Of a stretch of DNA of 13,831 bases, positions 7,833 to 13,734 are shown piece after piece. The notes under the pieces were generated by a model. It was not told the origin of the DNA. It ran no database searches and saw only the letters and a program-made list of their open reading frames with translations. The stretch is from JAEHCY01 sp964519095 (lineage in GTDB: Bacteria > Pseudomonadota > Gammaproteobacteria > Chromatiales > Chromatiaceae). Both the position numbers and the translations under genes were made by a program. The DNA is taken from assembly GCA_964519095.1 (NCBI GenBank), contig CAZFHV010000086.1, positions 1-13,831 of the forward strand, given 5' to 3'. The first letter of the stretch is position 1. Each line of letters opens with the position of its first letter.

Positions 7833-9119
7833 ATGCGTAAGTCGAAGTTGATGCTGGTGGGAGCCAGCGCCGTTCTCTTCGCTCCGGGTGCCTGGGCGAC
7901 GAATGGCTATCTGGCCCTGGGTTATGGTCCGGTCTCGGTAGGCCTGGCGGGCTCCTGTGTCGCCGTCACTGACAGCGCCATGTGTGCCGCCAACAATCCC
8001 GCCGTGATCTCCTCCATGGACAATCGCTGGGAGCTGGGACTCGATTTCTTCATGCCCTACCGGGGCTACAAGGCCAACAACGATGGGTGGACACCCTCAC
8101 CCCCCTATCCCTCCATCCCGGCCGGCAAGGAGGACAGCAAGAACAACCTGTTCCTGATCCCGAGCTTCGCCTATACGCAAAAGATCGATGCGGTTAGCAA
8201 CCTGGGGGTGATCGTCGGCGGCCAGGGCGGGATGAACACGGAGTACGACACCGCGGTGTTCCGCAACTTCAACAACCCCGGTGGACAGGCCAGCTCCCCC
8301 ACGGGCATCGACATGGCCCAGCTCTTCGTTGGCCTGGATTACTCCCGGCGCATCGAGAAGGATCACACCCTCGCCATCATGCCGGTGTTTGCGGTGCAGT
8401 ATCTGGAGGCCAAGGGCCTGCAGCCCTTCAGGCCTTGGTCCGCATCCCCCGACAACGTGACCAACAATGGCAAGGACTGGTCCTACGGCGCGGGCGTGCG
8501 CTTCGGCTGGCTCTGGGACGCCATGCCCGAGCTCAAGATCGGCGCCTCCTACCAGACCAAGCTGTGGATGACGCGCTTCAAGGACTACGAGGGGTTGCTG
8601 GCGGATAATGGGGACTTCGACGTGCCCCCGATCCTGGACCTGGGCTTCTCCTACCGCTTCCATCCCCAGTGGCGCTTCTCCTTCAACTACCAGCGTATCT
8701 GGTACGACAAGATCCCCGCCATCGGCAATGCCGCGGATCTCCGGTTCCCGATCCCGCCACAGCCCATTCTCGGTACCGACAATGGTCTCGGGTTCGGCTG
8801 GAACAACGTCAACGTCTACAAGTTCGGTCTCAGCTATGAGTACGATCCCGAATGGACCTTCCGCACCGGCTTCAGCCATGCGTCCTCCACCTTCGATAAT
8901 GAGCAGGCCCTGTTCAACATCCTGGCCCCGGCCGTGGTCAGGAACCACTACACCCTGGGCGTGGGCAAGAAGTTCTCCAAGGACAGCGAGCTGAACCTGG
9001 CGTTCATGTACGCGCCGGAGAACAAGGTTCACGGTACCAACCCCAATACCGGGCCCCAGACCGGCTATGTCTACATGGATCAGTGGCAGATCGGCATCGG
9101 CTGGACCTCCAAGTTCTAA
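7833..9119 (+). CDS. FadL/OmpP1-family outer-membrane transport protein
   Basis: A 428-residue predicted outer-membrane beta-barrel. A signal peptide (residues 1-22, cleavage after AWA) leaves a mature N-terminus TNGYLALGYGPVSVGLAG, the FadL-type start, followed by the NPA motif (55-57) in MCAANNPAVISSM. The rest alternates polar and aromatic strand-like segments (for example FRFSFNYQRIWYDKIPAIG-type strands) and ends in ...IGIGWTSKF, a terminal phenylalanine being the usual barrel-assembly signal. FadL relatives carry long-chain fatty acids or aromatic hydrocarbons across the outer membrane; the substrate here cannot be read from sequence. Two cysteines, C42 and C51, could form a disulfide in the N-terminal plug. 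GAGGAGG lies 4 nt upstream of the ATG. It starts 66 bp after pth with no terminator visible between them. Confidence 0.88.
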   Translation: MRKSKLMLVGASAVLFAPGAWATNGYLALGYGPVSVGLAGSCVAVTDSAMCAANNPAVISSMDNRWELGLDFFMPYRGYKANNDGWTPSPPYPSIPAGKEDSKNNLFLIPSFAYTQKIDAVSNLGVIVGGQGGMNTEYDTAVFRNFNNPGGQASSPTGIDMAQLFVGLDYSRRIEKDHTLAIMPVFAVQYLEAKGLQPFRPWSASPDNVTNNGKDWSYGAGVRFGWLWDAMPELKIGASYQTKLWMTRFKDYEGLLADNGDFDVPPILDLGFSYRFHPQWRFSFNYQRIWYDKIPAIGNAADLRFPIPPQPILGTDNGLGFGWNNVNVYKFGLSYEYDPEWTFRTGFSHASSTFDNEQALFNILAPAVVRNHYTLGVGKKFSKDSELNLAFMYAPENKVHGTNPNTGPQTGYVYMDQWQIGIGWTSKF

Positions 9120-9132
9120 CAGCCCTCGGTCT

Positions 9133-9186
9133 CGCCCCGGCCCCGGCCGGGGCGACGCCCCTAGCGCCCAGGGCCCTCTGGGGCGC
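9133..9186 (+). terminator. tandem GC-rich hairpins after the FadL-type gene
   Basis: CGCCCCGGCC (9133-9142) and GGCCGGGGCG (9145-9154) form an exact 10-bp inverted repeat around CC. A second stem pairs GCGCCCAG (9164-9171) with CTGGGGCGC (9178-9186) with one bulged G. No T-run follows either stem, so this may be a weak or Rho-aided 3' end, or an mRNA-stabilising structure. Confidence 0.5.
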
Positions 9187-9265
9187 GCATACCCAATCAC
9201 AAAGGCAGGTCGTTCGTTCTCAGGGATGAAGCTCGGCCTCCCCCGGGGAGGCTTGGAGGGCTGGC

Positions 9266-9721
9266 ATGTACATCGTCGACGATCCCACCCTGGCCCTGAT
9301 CACTCGCTTCGTTGGGGACAAGAGAGCGCTGGAGATCTCCCAGGACGAGCTCATGGATCAGCAGGTTGCGGCCATCCGCAGCTATGTGGAGGGCTTCCCG
9401 GCGGAGGAGCGCACCCAGCGGGCGCGAGAATGGATCGAGGGCCACGCCAGGGAGTACCGGCAGGCCTGGCAGCGCAGCGTGCTCTCCGAGCAGCTCCGGG
9501 ATTCCCGCTGCCCCGACTGCCCCCTCACCCGCGGCCATCCCGGTGGTCCCTGCCTGATCCACGACCGCTGGCTGGAGCTGCTAGACGACTATATCGCCGA
9601 GCGCATCTCCTCGGCCCAGTATGTCGAGGACACCTTAGAGCTTCTCCGTGCCCACAAGACCCACCTCAAGGTCGCAGCCAAACGGGCGCGTCGCGCCAGC
9701 CGCGAGGCCGGACACCGTTAG
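9266..9721 (+). CDS. hypothetical protein with a CxxC...CxxH putative metal site
   Basis: I do not recognise this 151-residue protein. It is predicted cytoplasmic: no signal peptide or membrane segment. Residues 1-75 are acidic and amphipathic helical (VDDPTLALITRFVGDKRALEIS, then EEMRT-poor, Glu/Arg-rich stretches). A cysteine/histidine cluster follows: C82-P-D-C85, H91, C96-L-I-H99, in RCPDCPLTRGHPGGPCLIHD. This is a plausible zinc or iron-sulfur ligand set. The next helix reads WLELLDDYIAERISSAQYVEDTLELL and the tail is strongly basic (AAKRARRASREAGHR). GGAGGG lies 5 nt before the ATG, and third-position GC is high, supporting a real gene. Its stop overlaps by 4 bp the stop of the convergent histidine kinase gene (TTAG, 9718-9721), so each mRNA must overlap the other. 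Confidence 0.8.
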   Translation: MYIVDDPTLALITRFVGDKRALEISQDELMDQQVAAIRSYVEGFPAEERTQRAREWIEGHAREYRQAWQRSVLSEQLRDSRCPDCPLTRGHPGGPCLIHDRWLELLDDYIAERISSAQYVEDTLELLRAHKTHLKVAAKRARRASREAGHR

Positions 9722-11040
9722 CGTTGCCTGTCCTGGCCCCTTGAAGCCCCCGCGCCCGGTCCCAGGCTCACCCTGACCCTCAGCCCCCCGAGGCTGGGCG
9801 AGCGGTCGAACCTGAGCACACCGCCGTAGAGGCGGGCGATCTCTTGGGCGATGGCCAGGCCCAACCCGTGTCCCGGGGCGGCCTCGTCGAGTCGCACGCC
9901 CCGCTCGGGCAGGTCTTGGAGATGGGCGGGGTCCACGCCCGGGCCGTCGTCCTCCACCTGGAGCTCCAACGGCGGGCCGGCGGTGAGGCTCACCAGGACC
10001 TCGGAGCGCGCCCATTTGGCGGCGTTCTCGACCAGGTTGCCGAGTAGCTCCAGCAGGTCCTCGCGCTCGAAGGCGAGCTGCTCGGGGGCCTCCACCCGCT
10101 GCCGGAACCTTAGCCCCCGCTCGGCGTAGAGCTTGTCCAGGGCACCGAGTAGGTCGGTCAGGTCGGTGTGGGGCGCGAAGCGCTGGCCCGGCGCCCGGCT
10201 GCCCGCCAGGCGTGCGCGGGTGAGCTCCCGCTCGATCAACTGGCGCATGCGGCCGAGCTGGGCATCCCGGGCCTGAGGGTCGGATTCCGCCGCGAGCAGC
10301 TGCAGGGGTCCCTTGAGGGCATGGGCCAGGTTGCCCAGGCTGTTGCGGGAGCGCTCCAGGTGGTCGCGCCAGGCGTCCAGTAGCTGGTTGATCTCCGTCA
10401 CCAGGGGCTGCACCTCCGGGGGGACCGGTCCCTCGACGCGCCCCTCGGCACCCTCGGCGATGCGCTGGATCTCTCCCCTGACTCCGTCCAGGCGGCGGAA
10501 GGCCCGCCGCAGCAGTCCCCTCTGGATGGCGAGCAGCCCCACCACCACCGCCAGGCTCAGGGCGATGCCGATGCGATGCCAGTGGCCCAGGGCGGCGTAG
10601 AGGGGCGTCATGTCCTCCGCGATGGCCACCGTGAAGTCGCCGCCCTCCGCGCCGAAGCCCTCGGACCAGAGCAGCAGCCGTTGCCCTCGGGGGCCGTCGG
10701 CGAGGGTTTGGCGCTGCTCCCCCGGGGAAAGGGTGGTGACTTCCAGGCTGGTATCCCAGAGGGAGCGGGAGCGCTGCAGCGTCCCATCCAGGCGCCGGAC
10801 CTGGAAGTAATGGCCCGAGAAGGGCTGGCGATAGATAGGCGGCAGGGGGGCGCGCTCCGCATCGCCAGCGGGCGAGGTCAGGGCGGCAGCCAGCGCCCGG
10901 GCGTCGTGGGCGAGCCGGGTGGCGACGAACTGCTCGGCGATGCGCCCCAGCGCCCAGCCGCCGCCGAGGAGGAGGACGGCCAGGACCAGGATCAGCACCG
11001 CGCTCAGGCTCAACCTGAGCTCGGCCTCCAGGGACCTCAT
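9718..11040 (-). CDS. PhoQ/QseC-like membrane sensor histidine kinase
   Basis: A 440-residue inner-membrane kinase that should autophosphorylate and pass phosphate to the adjacent response regulator. The order is: TM1 about 11-32; periplasmic sensor about 33-153 with a conserved YFQVRRLDGTLQRSRSLWD segment known from proteobacterial PhoQ/QseC-type kinases; TM2 about 155-173; linker helices; a dimerisation/phosphoacceptor helix with H240 in NLAHALKGPLQLL (H-x-L-K-x-P, as in PhoQ, rather than HELRTP); and an HATPase domain with the N box GNLVENAAKWA (N339), G1 DDGPGVD (364-370) and G2 GHGLGLAI (390-397). All catalytic motifs are intact. The start overlaps the regulator stop as ATGA, so the pair is coupled. 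It is the last gene of the cytochrome operon. The signal sensed is unknown; redox, oxygen or a haem ligand is suggested by context only. Confidence 0.93.
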   Translation of the reverse strand: MRSLEAELRLSLSAVLILVLAVLLLGGGWALGRIAEQFVATRLAHDARALAAALTSPAGDAERAPLPPIYRQPFSGHYFQVRRLDGTLQRSRSLWDTSLEVTTLSPGEQRQTLADGPRGQRLLLWSEGFGAEGGDFTVAIAEDMTPLYAALGHWHRIGIALSLAVVVGLLAIQRGLLRRAFRRLDGVRGEIQRIAEGAEGRVEGPVPPEVQPLVTEINQLLDAWRDHLERSRNSLGNLAHALKGPLQLLAAESDPQARDAQLGRMRQLIERELTRARLAGSRAPGQRFAPHTDLTDLLGALDKLYAERGLRFRQRVEAPEQLAFEREDLLELLGNLVENAAKWARSEVLVSLTAGPPLELQVEDDGPGVDPAHLQDLPERGVRLDEAAPGHGLGLAIAQEIARLYGGVLRFDRSPSLGGLRVRVSLGPGAGASRGQDRQR

Positions 11041-11705
11041 GGTCCCGGTGCTCGCAGCAGGTAGCCCAGCCCGCGGCGGGTTTCGATCCAGTCCGCCCCC
11101 AGCTTGTCACGCAGACGGCGAACGTAGACCTCGATGACGTTGCTGTCGCGCTCCGCGTCCCAGTCGTAGAGATGCTCGGCGAGCTGGGCCTTGGACAGGA
11201 CCCGTCCCGGGTTGAGCAGGAAGGTGCGCAGCAGCCGCAGCTCGGTGGCGGTGAGGGCGACCCGCCGGCCATCGGGAAGCACCGCCTGACCAGCGGCGGC
11301 GTCCAGGGTCATCCCGAAGGCACCGATCCCCGGGCCGGCTTGGCCGTGACTGCGCCGCAGCAATGCCTCCAGGCGAGCGAGCAGCTCTTCGACGCTGAAG
11401 GGCTTTGCCAGGTAGTCATCCGCGCCGGCCTTGAGGCCAGCCACCTTTTCCGCCCAGCTGTGGCGGGCGGAGAGAATCAGCACCGGCACCCGGTTGCCGC
11501 GCCTGCGCCAGTCACCCAGCACCTCCAGGCCACTGCGGCGCGGCAGGCCCAGGTCGAGGATCACGACGTCGAGGTCGGTACCCTCCCCCCAGGCGAGGGC
11601 GCTCTGTCCATCCGCGACCCAGTCCACCGCGTAGCCCGCCTTCTGCAGGTCCCGGCGCAGTCCCTCGGCGAGCCGGACATCGTCCTCGACCAGCAAGAGG
11701 CGCAC
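11037..11705 (-). CDS. OmpR/PhoB-family response regulator
   Basis: A 222-residue two-domain transcription regulator. The receiver domain (1-115) has the acidic pocket E7-D8-D9 in LLVEDDV, phosphoacceptor D51 in VILDLGLPRRSG, S79 in LILSARHS and K101 in DDYLAKPFS. The C-terminal winged helix (about 125-220) shows VALTATELRLLRTFLLNPGRVLS-type sequence and the recognition-helix region SNVIEVYVRRLRDKLGADWIETRRGLGYLL. It starts with GTG at 11705, three bases after the PepSY gene, and its stop overlaps the kinase start. Closest in style to QseB/PmrA regulators, which bind direct repeats spaced by 11 bp; such a repeat lies upstream of this operon at 13576-13593. The likely targets are therefore its own cytochrome operon, by inference. 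Confidence 0.95.
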   Translation of the reverse strand: MRLLLVEDDVRLAEGLRRDLQKAGYAVDWVADGQSALAWGEGTDLDVVILDLGLPRRSGLEVLGDWRRRGNRVPVLILSARHSWAEKVAGLKAGADDYLAKPFSVEELLARLEALLRRSHGQAGPGIGAFGMTLDAAAGQAVLPDGRRVALTATELRLLRTFLLNPGRVLSKAQLAEHLYDWDAERDSNVIEVYVRRLRDKLGADWIETRRGLGYLLRAPGP

Positions 11706-11708
11706 GGC

Positions 11709-12005
11709 TCAGTGCCCCCGGTCCTTCAGCGGGACGCCGGTGCGGGCGTCGATCTCGGTCTTGCGGATGCGCCCGCGGCGGTCCAGGTACTTGATCTCGT
11801 AAACCGGCAGTCCCTCTTCCTCCTCCAGCTCGATCTCGATGATCTGCACGCCGCGCTCCGGATCGAAGCGCTCCAGGATGGTCTCCAGGGGCAGCACTTG
11901 GCCCGCCTGCCGCCAGCGCAGCACCCGGTCCTGTTCATCCTCATCGGCCCCCGCCGGCAAGGTCGCCAGCGCGAACAGGAGTGCGGCGAGGGCCTGGCGG
12001 GTCAT
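11709..12005 (-). CDS. exported PepSY-domain protein
   Basis: A 98-residue protein with a signal peptide (residues about 1-20, MTRQALAALLFALATLPAGADE) and one PepSY-type domain: VLPLETILERFDPERGVQIIEIELEEEEGLPVYEIKYLD and the ending GRIRKTEIDARTGVPL, the usual PepSY strand pattern. Its location is therefore the periplasm. PepSY domains are thought to act as inhibitory or binding modules, and single-domain exported versions often occur next to OmpR-type two-component genes, as here. It lies 6 bp after the diheme cytochrome stop and 3 bp before the regulator start, so it is within the operon. It could modulate the sensor kinase or assist cytochrome maturation; neither can be told from sequence. 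The acidic run EIELEEEEG is notable. Confidence 0.88.
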   Translation of the reverse strand: MTRQALAALLFALATLPAGADEDEQDRVLRWRQAGQVLPLETILERFDPERGVQIIEIELEEEEGLPVYEIKYLDRRGRIRKTEIDARTGVPLKDRGH

Positions 12006-12011
12006 GGCGCC

Positions 12012-12575
12012 TCAATGGTCCCAGCGGCCCACACCGGGGATGCGCACCCGGTCATCATCGAAATCACCCCTTGCCGCATCCCGGTGGCAGACCTCGCAGC
12101 GGCTGTAGCTACCGACCTCTGGGTTGCTGACCACCAGCTTCCGGGGGATCTCCTCATGGTGGCGCCTGAAATAGAGGGTGTCGGTGATGCGCAGGGGCGG
12201 TTGCTGGCCACCGAGGGAACGGGCGATGCGGCCGCTGCGGCCCCAGCCCCGGGCGTCGGCGGCATTCGCCTGGAGGAAGTGGCCCACCCGTTGCGCGGTG
12301 GCCCCCTCCAGGGAGGCGTCGTCGCCGAAATGGTCCGCGAGGCCCTCCATGATCCGCCCCCAGGAGGCTGCCGGCAACAACCCCGGAGGGTAGGCTAGGT
12401 GGCAGCCCCCGCATTCGGCCTGGTAGAGGGGATCCTGGGCTCGCATCCCGCTATCGACGAACCAGCCGCTGTGCTCGCGACCCTCCCGTTCATGCCGATC
12501 ACCGCCCATGGCCCAGCCGACGACCCCGCTCAGGGCCGTCGCACCGAGCAGGGAAAAGACGAGGATTCGGTTCAT
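12012..12575 (-). CDS. diheme cytochrome c (DHC family)
   Basis: A 187-residue periplasmic or membrane-anchored diheme cytochrome c. An N-terminal hydrophobic segment (3-22) has no obvious cleavage site, so it may stay as an anchor. Two haem sites are present: C55-G-G-C58-H59 followed by LAYPPGLLPAASWGRIM, and C160-E-V-C163-H164 in SYSRCEVCHRDAARGDFDDD. The intervening DHFGDDASLEG, LQANAAD, RITDTLYFRRHHEEIP and the C-terminal RVRIPGV are the recognised DHC family pattern. In purple bacteria such as Rhodobacter sphaeroides, DHC is the electron donor to SHP and is encoded beside it. A GAGGAG site 7 nt before the ATG overlaps the end of the SHP gene region; the SHP stop is 12 bp upstream. Likely role: passing electrons from cytochrome b561 to SHP. 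Confidence 0.93.
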   Translation of the reverse strand: MNRILVFSLLGATALSGVVGWAMGGDRHEREGREHSGWFVDSGMRAQDPLYQAECGGCHLAYPPGLLPAASWGRIMEGLADHFGDDASLEGATAQRVGHFLQANAADARGWGRSGRIARSLGGQQPPLRITDTLYFRRHHEEIPRKLVVSNPEVGSYSRCEVCHRDAARGDFDDDRVRIPGVGRWDH

Positions 12576-12587
12576 CGCAATCTCCTC

Positions 12588-12956
12588 TCAAAGGCCGCGC
12601 AGGTAGGTGAGGAAGTCGTCCTTCTCCCGGGCCGTGCACTCCCGGCCCCAGGTCCAGGTGCAGTTGCGCTTGAACCACTTCTCGACCTTTTCCGGGTCGG
12701 TGAAGCGGCCCGGCTGGGACGAAAGGGCGAGGGGCTCGATGGGCTTGCCGGTGGTGGCGTGACGCCCGGGCCGGCGCGGGTCCTCCCCGTGACAGGTGAC
12801 GCAGCTGCGGGGGCTGCCGTCGGGCCCCGGCGCTTGGCGGACCCAGTCCGCGGCGCCGCGGCCGGCGGGGGATCCACCGGCCCCCGCGAAGGGCACGGCG
12901 GCGAGCAGAATGCTAGTGAGGGCCAAGAGGCCCCTGGTGAGACTAGGCCTGTTCAT
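12588..12956 (-). CDS. SHP-type monoheme cytochrome c (DUF1924 family)
   Basis: A 122-residue exported cytochrome c with a signal peptide ending near residue 26 (PFAGA). The haem site is C52-V-T-C55-H56 in GSPRSCVTCHGEDP. The C-terminal signature KWFKRNCTWTWGREC is that of the sphaeroides haem protein family, in which the asparagine (here N98) is a labile sixth haem ligand and the two cysteines (here C99 and C107) form a disulfide; this assignment of residues is from family knowledge. Such proteins bind oxygen or other small ligands transiently, and the physiological substrate is unsettled. The start overlaps the end of the cytochrome b561 gene by 14 bp, and the diheme cytochrome gene follows after 12 bp. 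It is the probable terminal, ligand-reacting member of this electron chain. Confidence 0.92.
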   Translation of the reverse strand: MNRPSLTRGLLALTSILLAAVPFAGAGGSPAGRGAADWVRQAPGPDGSPRSCVTCHGEDPRRPGRHATTGKPIEPLALSSQPGRFTDPEKVEKWFKRNCTWTWGRECTAREKDDFLTYLRGL

Positions 12957-13524
12957 GCTGGGGACTCCGCTTGGTGCCGGTGATCATGGCGCGCACCAGG
13001 TTCTCCCCATGGAGCAGGCTGGAGACCAGCACCCCGGCTACGTGGACCCCGACCAGGAAGAGGGTTAGGTTGGCGCACACCTCGTGCAGCTCCTTGAAGC
13101 CGTGGCTGGCGAACAGGGGATAGGCGGAGAGAAACGCCATGGGCCCGGCCAGCTCCTTGGCCCCGTAGAAGGCCAGACCGCTCAGGCTGGTGAGCCCGAG
13201 CATCAGGAGCAGCACCACCACCATGGCACCGCCGGCCGGGTTGTGCCCCAGGTAGTGCTGGGGTCGCCCGCCGAGGAGCGAGCGGAGGTAGTCGCGGATG
13301 CTGCCCGGTGGCCGAACGAAATCGCTGAAGCGGGCGTGGCGGGTCCCGACGAAGCCCCAGAGGACGCGGAACCCCACCAGACCCCCGATCAGGTAACCGG
13401 CGAGGACGTGCAGGTCGAGGATCTCCTCGCCGCTGAGGTAGGCGATGAAGAAGGCAGGCACCAGGGTCCAGTGGAAGGTCCGGACCACCGGGTCCCAGAC
13501 GTGGACGGATTGGGGAAGCGACAT
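12943..13524 (-). CDS. membrane cytochrome b561 (Ni/Fe-hydrogenase b-type family)
   Basis: A 193-residue four-helix membrane cytochrome b that should take electrons from the quinone pool and deliver them to periplasmic cytochromes. Membrane segments lie at about 17-31, 38-60, 98-120 and 146-170. Candidate haem-ligand histidines are H18 (RTFHWTLVP), H39 (LDLHVLAGYLIGG), H147 (KELHEVCANL) and H161 (VGVHVAGVL), the paired pattern of this family. The start is set at 13524 because AAGGAG lies 9 nt upstream; the ATG at 13533 abuts that site directly, and the open frame further upstream has no family resemblance. It is the first gene of the six-gene operon, and its product is the expected quinol oxidase module for DHC and SHP. 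Confidence 0.92.
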   Translation of the reverse strand: MSLPQSVHVWDPVVRTFHWTLVPAFFIAYLSGEEILDLHVLAGYLIGGLVGFRVLWGFVGTRHARFSDFVRPPGSIRDYLRSLLGGRPQHYLGHNPAGGAMVVVLLLMLGLTSLSGLAFYGAKELAGPMAFLSAYPLFASHGFKELHEVCANLTLFLVGVHVAGVLVSSLLHGENLVRAMITGTKRSPQHEQA

Positions 13525-13533
13525 GGTTGGCAT

Positions 13534-13539
13534 CTCCTT
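13534..13539 (-). promoter_or_regulatory. Shine-Dalgarno site fixing the b561 start
   Basis: AAGGAG on the minus strand lies 9 nt before the ATG at 13524 and directly abuts the in-frame ATG at 13533, which makes 13524 the better start. Confidence 0.65.
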
Positions 13540-13546
13540 GGTTGGG

Positions 13547-13574
13547 TCTGTAGGCTCAAAGCCTAAGGGGGCAA
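13547..13574 (-). promoter_or_regulatory. candidate operon promoter
   Basis: On the minus strand TTGCCC (13574-13569) and TACAGA (13552-13547) are 16 bp apart, immediately downstream of the direct repeat. An alternative -10 is TAGGCT (13565-13560) with a poor, repeat-covered -35, the layout of an activator-dependent promoter. Both matches are weak. A short palindrome, TAGGCT-CAA-AGCCTA (13551-13565 plus strand), overlaps this region. Confidence 0.3.
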
Positions 13575-13600
13575 CCTGAAAGCAGGCTGAAAGGTTGCCC
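13569..13600 (-). promoter_or_regulatory. candidate OmpR-family operator: 11-bp direct repeat within a dyad
   Basis: GGGCAACCT (13569-13577) and AGGTTGCCC (13592-13600) are exact inverted copies 14 bp apart. Inside and overlapping them, CTGAAAG occurs at 13576-13582 and again at 13587-13593, an 11-bp period. On the operon strand this reads CTTTCAG-N4-CTTTCAG. OmpR-family regulators of the PmrA/PhoP/QseB type bind such one-turn direct repeats just upstream of promoters. It lies 45-76 bp before the b561 start. Confidence 0.5.
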
Positions 13601-13641
13601 AGCGGGATTGGGGGATTCGTTCTAGGGAGGGGACAATGCGG

Positions 13642-13667
13642 CGAAGCCGCCCGAGCGGGCGGCTTCG
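13642..13667 (-). terminator. strong hairpin downstream of the right-edge gene
   Basis: CGAAGCCGCCCG (13642-13653) and CGGGCGGCTTCG (13656-13667) are a perfect 12-bp inverted repeat around AG. It lies about 68 bp after the stop of the minus-strand gene at the right edge and upstream of the b561 promoter region, so it probably insulates the operon. Only a short ATTGT follows on the minus strand rather than a true T-run. Confidence 0.55.
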
Positions 13668-13734
13668 ATCCGGTTGCGGTCCGGGTTCCGCGGGCCGCTG
13701 CGCGCCGGCACACCCAGCACGCAGCCGCTGGGTC

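Noticed and set aside
8097..9200. 367-codon open frame opposite the FadL-type gene
   Set aside because: Shadow of the barrel gene, with no start signal and low-complexity composition.
9635..11272. 545-codon minus-strand frame overlapping the kinase and regulator
   Set aside because: Pro/Gly/Arg-rich translation in the wrong frame; the kinase and regulator frames hold all catalytic motifs.
11172..12398. 408-codon plus-strand frame opposite regulator, PepSY and diheme cytochrome genes
   Set aside because: Antisense to three genes with clear domains and haem motifs.
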